NCBI RefSeq assembly: GCF_900106755.1
Contig: NZ_FNNN01000008.1
Coordinates: 1-64,000, forward strand
Direction: 5' to 3'
DNA length: 64,000 bases
Source: Bacteroides faecis MAJ27
GTDB lineage: Bacteria > Bacteroidota > Bacteroidia > Bacteroidales > Bacteroidaceae
Shown: positions 17,185 through 27,382 of the stretch, piece by piece
Layout: the number at the start of each line of letters is the position of its first letter
How positions within the stretch are numbered: the stretch's first letter is position 1
The notes under the pieces: generated by a model
The model's database searches: none
The model's input: only the letters and a program-made list of their open reading frames with translations
What the model was told of the DNA's origin: nothing
Translations under genes and position numbers: made by a program

Positions 17185-19557
17185 ATGAAAAAACAACTAA
17201 AACTAACATTGCTAAGCTGCTTGTTGTCTATCCCGGCAATCACTCAGGCAGGTCCTAAAGACGATATCTATCGAAAAGGATGGATTGATTTCAATAAAAA
17301 TGGCAAGATGGACATATATGAAGACCCATCTGCCCCGATAGAGGAGCGCGTCAAAGACCTGTTAAGTCAAATGAACATGGATGAAAAGACTTGTCAAATG
17401 GCGACTCTCTACGGTTCCGGTCGTGTTCTAGCCGACGCATTACCGACTGAAAAATGGAAGTCGGAAATATGGAAAGACGGTATAGGAAACATTGACGAAG
17501 AGCATAACGGACTGGGGAAATTCGGCTCTGAGTATGCATTTCCTTATGCTAAACACGTTAAAGCTATACACGATATCCAACGCTGGTTTGTTGAAGAAAC
17601 ACGATTAGGAATTCCGGTAGACTTTACCAATGAGGGAATTCGTGGGGTTTGTCATGAGAAGGCTACTTTTTTCCCTGCCCAATGCGGGCAGGGAAGTACC
17701 TGGAACAAAGAGCTGATTGCCCGGATTGGTGAAGTAGAAGCTAAAGAAGCTGTTGCTTTGGGATATACAAATATCTACTCTCCTATTCTGGACATAGCAC
17801 AGGACCCTCGTTGGGGACGTGCGGTAGAATGCTATGGCGAAGATCCATACCTAGTAGGACAGTTAGGAAAGCAGATGATTCAAAGTTTGCAGAAACACAA
17901 GCTGGTAGCCACTCCGAAGCATTTTGCCGTATATAGCATTCCAGTAGGCGGACGTGACGGAGGTACGCGTACAGACCCGCACGTAGCTCCGCGTGAAATG
18001 CGTACTCTCTACCTCGAGCCCTTCCGCGTTGCATTTCAGGAAGCGGGAGCATTGGGAGTTATGAGCTCATACAATGATTATGACGGTGAACCTATTACCG
18101 GAAGCTATCGGTTCCTCACCCAGATTTTACGTCAGGAATGGGGATTTAAAGGATACGTTGTATCAGACAGCGATGCTGTCGAATTCATCTCAAGCAAACA
18201 CAAAGTTGCTGATAATAATGAAGAAGCAGTAGTACAATCGGTCAATGCAGGCCTAAATGTACGCACTAACTTCAGCTCTCCGGCAGGCTTTATAAAGCCG
18301 TTACGAAGTGCCATTGCCAAAGGCAAGGTATCACAAGCTACTATCGACCAACGCGTAAGTGAGATTTTGTATGTCAAATTTTGGTTAGGTTTATTTGATA
18401 ATCCTTACCGTGGTGACGGAAAATTAGCGGATAAAATAGTGCACTGCAAAGAACATCAGGCAGTAGCATTGGAGGCCGCCCGTCAGTCAATTGTTCTTTT
18501 GAAGAATCAAGATAACCTATTGCCCCTTCAAAAGACATTGAAGTCTGTAGCTGTAATAGGTCCGAACGCAGATGAGCAAAAAGAACTCATCTGCCGTTAC
18601 GGTCCTTCCAATGCCCCAATAAAGACTGTGTACAAAGGTATTAAAGAAGCCCTGCCGGGAGCTAAGGTGGTATATAAAAAGGGATGTGAAATAGTGGATC
18701 CACATTTTCCTGAAAGTGAAGTTCTACCTTTTGATATAACGCCCAAAGAGCAGCAGATAATGGATGAAGCAATTGAAGCTGCAAAATCTGCCGAAGTTGT
18801 AATTATGGTATTAGGAGGTAGTGAAGTTACTGTACGTGAAGAGCGTTCACGCACAAGTCTTGACTTACCGGGCAGACAGGAAGAATTACTGAAAGCTGTA
18901 TGCAAGCTGGGGAAACCCACCATTCTGGTAATGATTGACGGTCGTGCTTCCAGCATTAATTATGCAAAAAAATATGTACCTGCTATTCTCCATGCATGGT
19001 TCCCGGGAGAGTTTTGCGGACAGGCAGTTGCAGAAACAATCTTTGGAGATAATAATCCCGGGGGTAAGTTAGCAGTCACTTTTCCAAAGTCTGTAGGACA
19101 AATACCTTTTGCCTTTCCATTCAAACCAGGGTCTGACAGCGGCTGCGGCACTTCAGTTACCGGCGCTCTTTTCCCTTTTGGACATGGATTGAGCTACACG
19201 ACATTCGAATACAATAATCTGAAAATATCTCCTGAACAACAAGGAGTACTAGGGGAAGTGAAAGTGAGCTGTACGGTTAAAAATACAGGTAAAAGACCCG
19301 GTGATGAAGTAGTACAACTTTATCTCAGAGATGAAATCAGTAGCGTCACAACATACGTAAAAATACTACGCGGCTTTGAACGAATTACCTTACAACCGAA
19401 CGAAGAAAAAAAAGTGACCTTTACACTGAGCCCACAAGACCTTGCCATCTGGGACAAAAATATGAAATTTCAAGTAGAACCGGGTACATTCAAAGTAATG
19501 ATCGGAGCTTCTTCAAAGGATATCAGGCTTGAAGGTAAGTTCATAATCAATAAATAG
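17185..19557 (+). CDS. GH3 beta-glycosidase
   Basis: 790 aa with a signal peptide (cleavage near QAGPKDD). An EF-hand-like DFNKNGKMDIYEDP stretch lies just before the GH3 TIM barrel, as in several Bacteroides GH3 enzymes. The barrel shows NEGIRGV, PILDIAQDPRWGR, ATPKHFAVY and the nucleophile motif VVSDSDAVE (Asp328). The alpha/beta sandwich and a C-terminal fibronectin-III-like domain (EVVQLYLRDEISS ... LRGFERITL) complete the standard three-domain layout. Activity is probably beta-glucosidase or beta-xylosidase, with specificity unresolved. It sits between SusE-position and GH38 genes and is likely periplasmic. Confidence 0.92.
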   Translation: MKKQLKLTLLSCLLSIPAITQAGPKDDIYRKGWIDFNKNGKMDIYEDPSAPIEERVKDLLSQMNMDEKTCQMATLYGSGRVLADALPTEKWKSEIWKDGIGNIDEEHNGLGKFGSEYAFPYAKHVKAIHDIQRWFVEETRLGIPVDFTNEGIRGVCHEKATFFPAQCGQGSTWNKELIARIGEVEAKEAVALGYTNIYSPILDIAQDPRWGRAVECYGEDPYLVGQLGKQMIQSLQKHKLVATPKHFAVYSIPVGGRDGGTRTDPHVAPREMRTLYLEPFRVAFQEAGALGVMSSYNDYDGEPITGSYRFLTQILRQEWGFKGYVVSDSDAVEFISSKHKVADNNEEAVVQSVNAGLNVRTNFSSPAGFIKPLRSAIAKGKVSQATIDQRVSEILYVKFWLGLFDNPYRGDGKLADKIVHCKEHQAVALEAARQSIVLLKNQDNLLPLQKTLKSVAVIGPNADEQKELICRYGPSNAPIKTVYKGIKEALPGAKVVYKKGCEIVDPHFPESEVLPFDITPKEQQIMDEAIEAAKSAEVVIMVLGGSEVTVREERSRTSLDLPGRQEELLKAVCKLGKPTILVMIDGRASSINYAKKYVPAILHAWFPGEFCGQAVAETIFGDNNPGGKLAVTFPKSVGQIPFAFPFKPGSDSGCGTSVTGALFPFGHGLSYTTFEYNNLKISPEQQGVLGEVKVSCTVKNTGKRPGDEVVQLYLRDEISSVTTYVKILRGFERITLQPNEEKKVTFTLSPQDLAIWDKNMKFQVEPGTFKVMIGASSKDIRLEGKFIINK

Positions 19558-19589
19558 GTATTAATATAGAAATAAAGGAATTATCAAGA

Positions 19590-22500
19590 ATGAAAAAAAG
19601 AACCATTTTATTAGCCTTACTATTTGCTACAACAGGACTCAGTCCGCTGCAAGCACAAAAGAAGTACAAAGCTTATATAGTCTCGAACTCGCATTTGGAT
19701 ACTCAGTGGAACTGGGATGTACAGACAACCATTGACGAATACCTCAAGCATACGCTGGTCAGAAACTTCTATCTGTTTCAGCATTATCCCAATTATGTAT
19801 TTAACTTTGAAGGTGGAGTAAAATATAACTGGATAAAAGAGTATTACCCGCTTGAGTATGAACTGGTGAAAAAATATATCAAAGAAGGTCGTTGGCATAT
19901 CTCAGGCAGCTCGTGGGATGCCAATGATACTAACGTACCTTCACCCGAATCTTTCTTCCGCAATATTCTGTTGGGACAACAATTCTATAAACAAGAGTTT
20001 GGAGTTAAATCTACAGATATCTTCTTGCCGGACTGTTTTGGATTCAGTTATACATTGCCCACTATTGCAGCACATTGTGGCTTAATTGGTTTCTCAACGC
20101 AAAAATTACAATGGAGACACCATAATATGCACGGAAAATCCAAGATGCCATTCAATATCGGTCTATGGCAAGGGGTAGACGGCTCACGCATCATGGCAGC
20201 TTTAAATGGCAAAAACTATGTTCACGAATGGAATGGTGGAGATATCAGCCAAGATAACGACCTAAAAAATACGGCAAAAAATGGAGCCAATAACACTGCA
20301 TACCGTTACTATGGTGCAGGAGACCGAGGTGGTTCTGCTAATATAAATTCGGTTGTTTCCATAGAAAAAGGTGTTAAAGGCAGTGGAGAAGTTGAAATTA
20401 TCAGTGCTACTTCCGATCAGTTATACAAAGACTATCTGCCATTCGATAATCATCCTGAACTTCCTGTATACGATGGCGAGTTACTGATGGACATCCATGC
20501 TACCGGCTGTTATACTTCGCAGGCAGCCATGAAATTATATAATCGTCGGAACGAACAATTAGGCGATGCAGCCGAACGAATTTCAGTAATGGCTGATTAT
20601 ATTGACGGAGCAAGCTATCCGGCAAATACGCTGACAGATGCGTGGCGTCGGTTTATCTGGCATCAATTCCACGATGACCTCACAGGGACGAGTCTTCCTC
20701 AGGCCTATACCTATTCCTGGAATGATGAACTGATCTCTCAAACGCAGTTTAATGATATCATCCGTACCGGAGTCGGTTCTCTCGCTTCTTGCTTGGATAC
20801 AAGAGTAAAAGGAACTGCACTCATCGTTTATAATGCAATGGCCGCCCAACGGAAAGAACTAGCAGAAGCCTATATAAATATCTCAAAGGAGCCTGCTGGA
20901 GTGCAAGTATTTGACGCTAACGATAAAGAAATTCCGGCACAATTACTTAATTGGGAAAACGGGAAAGCACACATTGCCTTTAGTGCTTCTGTAGCTCCAT
21001 TAAGCTGCTCCGTATATGATGTCCGTTTTGGAAAAAACAATAAGAGTTCCTTCTTGAAAGCAACTCAGAATTCTTTGGAAAATAGCATCTATAAACTGAC
21101 TTTAGATACTAATGGCGATATTGTTTCTATTATTGACAAGCGTAGTAATAAGGAACTGGTAGAACAGGGCAAGGCATTCCGTCTGGTTTTACTCCTAGGC
21201 AATGAATCGAAAGAATGGCCTGCATGGGAGATTCAAAAAAAGACTATAGATAAGCCCGGAACTCCAATCTCAGAAAATGTTCGTATCAGTATCGAAGAAC
21301 AAGGTCCCTGTTATGCAGCTCTTCGCATTGAACGCACCTATAAATCTTCTAAATTCATACAATACATCCGCATGAGTGAAGGGGCAAACGATGAACGAAT
21401 CGATATCATTAATGAAATAGACTGGTCAACAAAAGACGCCGTATTAAAAGCAGAGTTTCCAATGAATGTAAAAAATCGGGAAGCTGTTTATGATCTGGGT
21501 ATCGGAACTGTAAAGCGTAAGAACAATACAGATACTGCTTATGAAGTATATGCACAACAATGGGCAGACATTACGTCTTCCGATAAAAGTTACGGAATCT
21601 CAATCCTGAATGATTGTAAGTATGGATGGGATAAACCCAATGATAACACTTTGCGACTGACACTACTCCATGCTCCCAGTACCAAAGACAGATATAAATA
21701 TCAGGAACAGCAAGACTTCGGACATCACACCTTCACTTATTCAATCGTGGGCCATCAGGACGGAGCATTACAAGCCGGAATCAGCCATTTGGCCGAATCC
21801 CTGAATAGTCAGCTGGCTGTATTCAACACGCCCAAACATAAAGGTGCATTAGGACGTGAATATTCTTTCGTAAAAGTAAATACCCCGCAAGTGGCTATTC
21901 GTTCCTTAAAAAAAGCGGAAGAAAGTGATTTATACATCATCCGTTTATACGAGATGCAAGGTAAATCTGCACAAAATGTAGAAATTACATTCCCTGCTCC
22001 CATAGAATCGGGCTATGAGGCCAATGGCATCGAAGAGAAAATAGGCGAAGCTACTATACAGGACAATAAATTATGTTTCGACATGGCATCTTATCAACCA
22101 AGAACCTTCGCTATCCGATTGAAAAAAGGAAAAGTAAAAGCAGATCCAATAAAGAACATACCACTTCAATTACCATTTAACAGTAAGGCTTTCACTCCTG
22201 AAAACTTTGGCTATACTGTTTCTTTCGATAAAAAAGGAAATAGTTTCGCAGCTGAACTAATTGGTGATAAAGTTACTTGTGATGATATCACTTTCAGCAT
22301 AGCTAACTATGAAAATAAAAATGTTATCAAATGTAAGGGAGATACAATCCAACTACCCAAGGAAGCAGCGGGCAAGAAACTATATATCCTCGCAACTTCT
22401 ACAGACAAGGATCGCAAAGCAAAATTCATTGTTAATAGTAAATCACACGAATTTGAAATACCTTATTACTCCGGCTTCTATGGACAGTGGGGGCATAAGG

Positions 22501-22757
22501 GTGTCAGTGACGGTTATATTCGCAATGCTTCGCTTGCATACATCGGTTCTCATCGTCATACAAAAAAAGGGAATGACACGTATATCTACACATATATGTA
22601 TAAATTCGGCATCGAACTTCCCAAAGAAGCACATACACTGGTACTTCCTAAAGACGAGAATATTGCTGTATTCGCTATCACTTTATCCGACAACTACATC
22701 GACAATATTAGTGCGGCTAATGAAATGCGGACATTGCCATTAGAAGTCTCTAAATAA
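19590..22757 (+). CDS. GH38 alpha-mannosidase
   Basis: 1055 aa with a signal peptide (cleavage after LQAQ). Zinc ligands lie in SHLDTQWNWD (His35 and Asp37). The retaining nucleophile is Asp148 in LPDCFGFS. A conserved HQFHDDLTGTS motif provides another metal ligand. The C-terminal half holds the usual beta-domains plus an extra C-terminal sandwich of about 200 residues. The enzyme hydrolyses alpha-mannosidic linkages. Together with the GH92 enzyme it makes an alpha-mannose-rich glycan (N-glycan or mannan type) the most likely target of this locus. Confidence 0.92.
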   Translation: MKKRTILLALLFATTGLSPLQAQKKYKAYIVSNSHLDTQWNWDVQTTIDEYLKHTLVRNFYLFQHYPNYVFNFEGGVKYNWIKEYYPLEYELVKKYIKEGRWHISGSSWDANDTNVPSPESFFRNILLGQQFYKQEFGVKSTDIFLPDCFGFSYTLPTIAAHCGLIGFSTQKLQWRHHNMHGKSKMPFNIGLWQGVDGSRIMAALNGKNYVHEWNGGDISQDNDLKNTAKNGANNTAYRYYGAGDRGGSANINSVVSIEKGVKGSGEVEIISATSDQLYKDYLPFDNHPELPVYDGELLMDIHATGCYTSQAAMKLYNRRNEQLGDAAERISVMADYIDGASYPANTLTDAWRRFIWHQFHDDLTGTSLPQAYTYSWNDELISQTQFNDIIRTGVGSLASCLDTRVKGTALIVYNAMAAQRKELAEAYINISKEPAGVQVFDANDKEIPAQLLNWENGKAHIAFSASVAPLSCSVYDVRFGKNNKSSFLKATQNSLENSIYKLTLDTNGDIVSIIDKRSNKELVEQGKAFRLVLLLGNESKEWPAWEIQKKTIDKPGTPISENVRISIEEQGPCYAALRIERTYKSSKFIQYIRMSEGANDERIDIINEIDWSTKDAVLKAEFPMNVKNREAVYDLGIGTVKRKNNTDTAYEVYAQQWADITSSDKSYGISILNDCKYGWDKPNDNTLRLTLLHAPSTKDRYKYQEQQDFGHHTFTYSIVGHQDGALQAGISHLAESLNSQLAVFNTPKHKGALGREYSFVKVNTPQVAIRSLKKAEESDLYIIRLYEMQGKSAQNVEITFPAPIESGYEANGIEEKIGEATIQDNKLCFDMASYQPRTFAIRLKKGKVKADPIKNIPLQLPFNSKAFTPENFGYTVSFDKKGNSFAAELIGDKVTCDDITFSIANYENKNVIKCKGDTIQLPKEAAGKKLYILATSTDKDRKAKFIVNSKSHEFEIPYYSGFYGQWGHKGVSDGYIRNASLAYIGSHRHTKKGNDTYIYTYMYKFGIELPKEAHTLVLPKDENIAVFAITLSDNYIDNISAANEMRTLPLEVSK

Positions 22758-22788
22758 TAGGATAACAACACTATAAAACTTCAACATT

Positions 22789-22832
22789 AAAAAGAGCTTT
22801 TCCCGAAATAGATTGGGGAAAAAGCTCTTTTT
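22789..22832 (+). terminator. Hairpin with T-run inside the operon (partial terminator)
   Basis: Arms AAAAAGAGCTTTTCCC (22789) and GGGGAAAAAGCTCTTTTT (22815) pair over about 16 bp with one bulged A, ending in a T-run. It lies between GH38 and the GxGYxYP gene, which share strand and orientation, so it may lower expression of the last two genes. Confidence 0.75.
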
Positions 22833-22851
22833 AACCCTAAACATTACAATC

Positions 22852-24567
22852 ATGAAAATCAAGTTATTATCTACGCTCATCATTTGTTTATTGCCTCCCA
22901 TTATAGCATCCGCTTACGATGGTAGGCATGGTTGGTTTATACAAAAAGCACCTCAACAACTAATTTTATGTAACGGTGAAGGACTCAGTAGGGCAGAAAG
23001 TATGCTTTTAGAGTCATTATCCGGCTTATGTGGACAAGCAGTAAACGAAGACTCTTTTGATGAAATGGTCTGGATAGAAATAGATAACAGTTCCTATCGT
23101 GAAATTTTAAGAAGCTCACAGGAAAACCTAAATATCACCAAAACAACCCGAATGGATGTATGGGATCTCTTAGAGCATCTCAAGAAAAAAAAGATCATAG
23201 AAGGCTATATACTCTATAAAAACGACAACTCAATAGGAGAAAATTACTCACGAAGAGAAGGAATCAATTATTCAGCTAATGTAGCAACGGTATATGCCAG
23301 CCTCCTGAAAGGTATACTGGTAGAGGAATCTTTAGAGAAACGAATCAAACAATCCGGATTAAAGAAACTAAAAGATGCACGTAACGAATCACCGGAAACG
23401 TGTTTCGAACGCTGCAAAAACCAACTTAATAGAGGGGCAGCACTTAGCATTGATCCCAAAGTTAGCAACTGCAGAGATATTGCTATAGCTCAGAAACTTA
23501 TGCTATATTATGGAACAGGGCATTTTTCGGAGCAAATACTGGAATGGGTTACTCCACTTTCACCTATATTGGGTTGGAATTATGGAAATGAAGACGAATA
23601 TACAGGAGCTATCACAAGATGGGGACACTACAATACGGCTTCAAACTGGTGTCGTAACCTTCCTATCATTATGGCAGCTTCCGATAAAATGCCCCCATTA
23701 CCTATACATGAAGTAAAAAAAGAAGATATAGATTTCAATGATAATTCTGCATTCCATTCTTTCGTTATCAGTGACGGTGACAATATGCAATGGACAATGG
23801 GAGAATTTCTTGATAGTCCACTATACTATGGCAATAAAGACGAAAATCGCTCTCCGGTTTCATGGACTCTCTGCCCAATTAACCTATCAGTAGTAAGCAC
23901 TTCCACCTGGAATCGTTTTGTTACTATGAAAAAAGACAACTCAAGTGTGATTGAATATGGAGGAGGATATCAATATCCCGATGAATTTGCAAAAAACCGT
24001 CCTAACCGGGAGGAACTTCTCATTGAATTTGCACGACGTATGAACTGGCATTTCAAAAAATTAAATATTAAGATATTCGGGTTTATCTGCAAAGATGTAT
24101 TTAGTAAAGAGGCCCGGCAAGCCTATGAAATCTATGCCCGCGAGATAGAAGGATTAACGGGAATGGTGGCTATTCAATACAGTCCATATAATATGGGAGG
24201 AGACATTATATGGGTGAAGAACAATAAAAATATTGAGATTCCAATAGTGACCGCCAAATTTTCTATTTGGTCCGGATTATTCGATAATCCATTGTGTGGT
24301 GGTCCAGACTATATCGCAGCTCTCATTAACCGGGATGCGGCAAAAGCGGCCAAATTAAAAGAAAAAAAGAATCCATTGTCTTGGACAATCATACATGCCT
24401 GGTCGGATTTCAGTAAAACAGCACATTCTACTGATTTGCCCATAAAAGGTTATAATGCAAGCAAAATCTCAGATCAACTATTATCACCGCAAGTGAAAAA
24501 CATCTCTCTGCATGAACTATTATGGCGGATAAGGGAACGGCATTATGAGCATTCTACAATACACTAA
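22852..24567 (+). CDS. GxGYxYP-family secreted protein, function unknown
   Basis: 571 aa from the ATG at 22852 (signal peptide cleaving after IASA). A TTG at 22813 would begin inside the terminator hairpin and is rejected. The eponymous motif is present as EYGGGYQYPDEF (Gly370 onward), within the FVISDGDNMQWTMGEF ... PVSWTLCPIN domain typical of this family, and is followed by HAWSDF. The family's activity is not known to me; its conserved acidic and aromatic residues and its recurring place in glycan loci suggest an enzyme acting on glycans. The stop codon is 2 bp before the next ATG (14 bp before the preferred start), so the two are translationally coupled. Confidence 0.75.
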   Translation: MKIKLLSTLIICLLPPIIASAYDGRHGWFIQKAPQQLILCNGEGLSRAESMLLESLSGLCGQAVNEDSFDEMVWIEIDNSSYREILRSSQENLNITKTTRMDVWDLLEHLKKKKIIEGYILYKNDNSIGENYSRREGINYSANVATVYASLLKGILVEESLEKRIKQSGLKKLKDARNESPETCFERCKNQLNRGAALSIDPKVSNCRDIAIAQKLMLYYGTGHFSEQILEWVTPLSPILGWNYGNEDEYTGAITRWGHYNTASNWCRNLPIIMAASDKMPPLPIHEVKKEDIDFNDNSAFHSFVISDGDNMQWTMGEFLDSPLYYGNKDENRSPVSWTLCPINLSVVSTSTWNRFVTMKKDNSSVIEYGGGYQYPDEFAKNRPNREELLIEFARRMNWHFKKLNIKIFGFICKDVFSKEARQAYEIYAREIEGLTGMVAIQYSPYNMGGDIIWVKNNKNIEIPIVTAKFSIWSGLFDNPLCGGPDYIAALINRDAAKAAKLKEKKNPLSWTIIHAWSDFSKTAHSTDLPIKGYNASKISDQLLSPQVKNISLHELLWRIRERHYEHSTIH

Positions 24568-24581
24568 ATATGAATTCGCTT

Positions 24582-27191
24582 ATGAAATTCACAACCTTAT
24601 CCTTATTGATAATTATTGCCTCTGCCATAAGTGCACAGCAATCATCTCCAAATGCAGAAGATATTTTTCAGAGATATTTTCAACAGGCAAAAATCTTCTC
24701 CTCTGCTTATCCGCAAGAGAAAGTGCATCTTCATTTTGATAATACCAGTTATTATGCAGGAGATACTATCTGGTTCAAAGCATATGTAACTCAAGGGACA
24801 GAAAATCGACCGACTACTCTTAGTCAACCACTTTATGTGGAGTTACTTGATCAGTTAGGACATATTATCGACAAACAAATCATAAAAACACAAAAAGGAG
24901 AGGGACAAGGACAATTCATTTTAGAAAAATCCGGTTTATCCGGCTATTATGAGATCCGGGCATTTACAAAATGGATGCTGGCTTTCGGAGACGAATACTA
25001 TTTTTCACGTACATTTCCTGTCTACCGTCCCCGAATAGGCATTAATGATGAAGAACGTTTCATAGCTACATATGATATGAGCCCGTCTATGAAACAACGA
25101 CCAAAAAGTAACGTTAAAAAATTGTCAGTACGTTTCTTCCCTGAAGGAGGGCAGCTAATAGAGGGTGTCACTTCTATAGTAGCTTTCAAAGCTGAAAGTA
25201 AAAAAGAGGGAGCAGTTAATGTATCCGGCATACTACGTACTAAAAAAGGTGAAAAGCTAACAGAATTTAGGACAGTCCATGATGGCATGGGATGCTTGTC
25301 TTACACTCCACAAACGGGCATAGAAGTAGAAGCAGAAGTGGAATACAACGGCGAGAAATACAAATACTCGTTGCCTAAGGCCCTGCCACAAGGTTATGTA
25401 TTAAACGTAACCAATCGTGAGAAAACTTTTGATATCCGGATACTATGCAATGGAATTACGGATTCTGATACTTTAGCTCTATTTATATCTCATCAAAATA
25501 TACCTCTGGTCTGGCATGCTCTCACTTTCGAAAAGAAACAGGCTGAACTTATTCGTATTCCAACAGATAAACTGCCTGCCGGAATTATTCAATTTTCGTT
25601 AATGAACCGGAAGGCCAATGTATTAGCAGAACGATATTGCTACATTATGCCTAACAGTTTCCTACAATTAACAGCCCAGACTAATAATTCATATTATTAT
25701 CCCTTCACTCCTATCCATTGCAAAATAGAAGCGAAAGATTCAAATGGACAACCAATAGAAACTAATCTTTCCGTTTCTGTCCGGAGCACCTTACAATCTG
25801 ATTACCTAGAATATGATAACACCATATTTACTGATTTACTTTTAACTTCCGAATTAAAAGGTTATATACATCAACCTGGTTATTATTTTGCTGAAAATAG
25901 CAGGCAACGGAAACAAGAACTAGATATACTAATGCTAGTACACGGATGGAAAAAGTATAATTTGGAAGATATGATCAGTAATCCACCCATACAGCCGCGT
26001 TATCTCCCAGAAGACAAGCTTACTATACACGGACAGCTGAAATCATATATACTCAAGAAAAATAAAGAGAATCTTGAAGTCTCCATTCTATCCAAAAAAG
26101 AAGGTATATTCATGGCAGGAAAATCAATCTCCGATTCTCTGGGACGTTTCCAAATACCTGTAGAAGACTTTGAAGGAATTATACCTACTAACATACAAAC
26201 ACGTAAACTCAACAGCGATCGAAAGCAACTCTGCTCAGTCTTACTATTTCGAAATTTCTCTCCAAAACTTCGCAAATACAGTTTTTATGAGATACATCCA
26301 GATTGGAAAGACATCAATGAGTTAAGAAAAACCACAAAACATAAAGATTCAGTCTATATGGATTCCATTCGTAAAACTAATCCATATTTTTTAGCAGAAG
26401 TAACAATCAAAGCACGTTATCCTCAAAAGCGTACATTATTATTTGAACAAAGTATAGATGCCTATTACGATGTTCAAGCAATGATAGACCAGATGCGAGA
26501 TGAAGGTAAAGAAATATTCACTTTATATGATTTCCTCAATAAAGTAAACCCCGAAATACGGCTTCAAGAAGGAAAACAGATAATATATCGTGGAAAGTCA
26601 CTCCCATTAGCAGTCGATGGCAAAATTATGAGAAATCATCAGCGCTTTCTCATTGAAGAAGACATTGACGCTATTAAAACATTAGTAATCAGTAGCGGAA
26701 GCGGAGCTAAAGACGAAATAGGAAAATTAGACTTTGAGGAAGCCCTTACACCAATCAAAGAAGATTTTGAAGAATTAGAGGAAGAGATGGAGATTACAAA
26801 AGCAAGCGAGAAAAAAGCAACTGATAAACAGTATGGTAAAAGCCTAACAGAAGAACCTACAGCTATTGCTTATATCGTCTCTGCTGACGGCTGGAATGCA
26901 AACAGAGACTTTCGTTCGGCTCGTGGAATCCGTACAACCCGTATACAAGGCTATACTCGTCCATTAGAATTTTACTCACCAGCCTATACGGACGGAGCTT
27001 TACCTAAAAACAATGATCATCGCCGCACTTTATATTGGAACCCAAATGTACAAACCGACAAAAATGGATGTGTTGTAATAGAATGCTATAATGCAGATAA
27101 AACCACACCTATCACTATCAGTATAGAAACTATTTATGATGGAAAACCAGGATCTATATTGAAACATTCAATTGAACAGTCAACCCATTGA
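24582..27191 (+). CDS. MG2-domain secreted protein with plug-like C-terminal domain
   Basis: 869 aa from the second Met (24570 would add 4 residues). The signal peptide ends ISAQQ. An alpha-2-macroglobulin-type MG2 domain is seen at about residues 45-150 (EKVHLHFDNTSYYAGDTIWFKAYV, GQFILEKSGLSGYYEIRAFT) and a following MG-like domain (SVRFFPEGGQLIEG). Further beta-domains lie in the centre. Near residues 630-720, YDFLNKVNPEIRLQEG ... PLAVDGK ... IDAIKTLVISSG resembles a TonB-receptor plug without any barrel. No thioester motif is seen. Proteins of this type are common in Bacteroidota but have no assigned function that I know. It is the last gene of the operon. Confidence 0.65.
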   Translation: MKFTTLSLLIIIASAISAQQSSPNAEDIFQRYFQQAKIFSSAYPQEKVHLHFDNTSYYAGDTIWFKAYVTQGTENRPTTLSQPLYVELLDQLGHIIDKQIIKTQKGEGQGQFILEKSGLSGYYEIRAFTKWMLAFGDEYYFSRTFPVYRPRIGINDEERFIATYDMSPSMKQRPKSNVKKLSVRFFPEGGQLIEGVTSIVAFKAESKKEGAVNVSGILRTKKGEKLTEFRTVHDGMGCLSYTPQTGIEVEAEVEYNGEKYKYSLPKALPQGYVLNVTNREKTFDIRILCNGITDSDTLALFISHQNIPLVWHALTFEKKQAELIRIPTDKLPAGIIQFSLMNRKANVLAERYCYIMPNSFLQLTAQTNNSYYYPFTPIHCKIEAKDSNGQPIETNLSVSVRSTLQSDYLEYDNTIFTDLLLTSELKGYIHQPGYYFAENSRQRKQELDILMLVHGWKKYNLEDMISNPPIQPRYLPEDKLTIHGQLKSYILKKNKENLEVSILSKKEGIFMAGKSISDSLGRFQIPVEDFEGIIPTNIQTRKLNSDRKQLCSVLLFRNFSPKLRKYSFYEIHPDWKDINELRKTTKHKDSVYMDSIRKTNPYFLAEVTIKARYPQKRTLLFEQSIDAYYDVQAMIDQMRDEGKEIFTLYDFLNKVNPEIRLQEGKQIIYRGKSLPLAVDGKIMRNHQRFLIEEDIDAIKTLVISSGSGAKDEIGKLDFEEALTPIKEDFEELEEEMEITKASEKKATDKQYGKSLTEEPTAIAYIVSADGWNANRDFRSARGIRTTRIQGYTRPLEFYSPAYTDGALPKNNDHRRTLYWNPNVQTDKNGCVVIECYNADKTTPITISIETIYDGKPGSILKHSIEQSTH

Positions 27192-27219
27192 TCATAATAA
27201 AAGCAAATAAGTTTGTTTA

Positions 27220-27266
27220 GATGTGCAGTTTACTTTTTTTTCATCAGAAAAGTAAACTGCACATCT
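27220..27266 (+). terminator. Perfect 19-bp hairpin after the mannoside operon
   Basis: Arms AGATGTGCAGTTTACTTTT (27220-27238) and its exact reverse complement (27248-27266) with a 9-nt loop, 28 bp after the last stop codon. There is no strong T-run after the stem; T-runs lie in the arm and loop. It is the likely end of the operon transcript or a 3-prime protective hairpin. Confidence 0.65.
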
Positions 27267-27345
27267 CTCTTTCAAGAGCATTGTGTGCGATAACAGTGAA
27301 AATCCGTGAAAGAAATCAAAAGAGACCCAAATACAAGAAACTTAA

Positions 27346-27377
27346 TTTGGAAGAAATGGCAAGAAGGCTTACATTTG
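27346..27377 (+). promoter_or_regulatory. Orphan promoter TTTG-N20-TACATTTG
   Basis: A -33 TTTG (27346-27349) and a full-consensus -7 box TACATTTG (27370-27377), 20 nt apart, with no gene downstream on this strand before a strong terminator. Confidence 0.55.
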
Positions 27378-27382
27378 TCATG

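Noticed and set aside
22813-22851. Upstream TTG start for the GxGYxYP gene
   Set aside because: It lies inside the terminator hairpin, and the ATG at 22852 gives a proper signal peptide.
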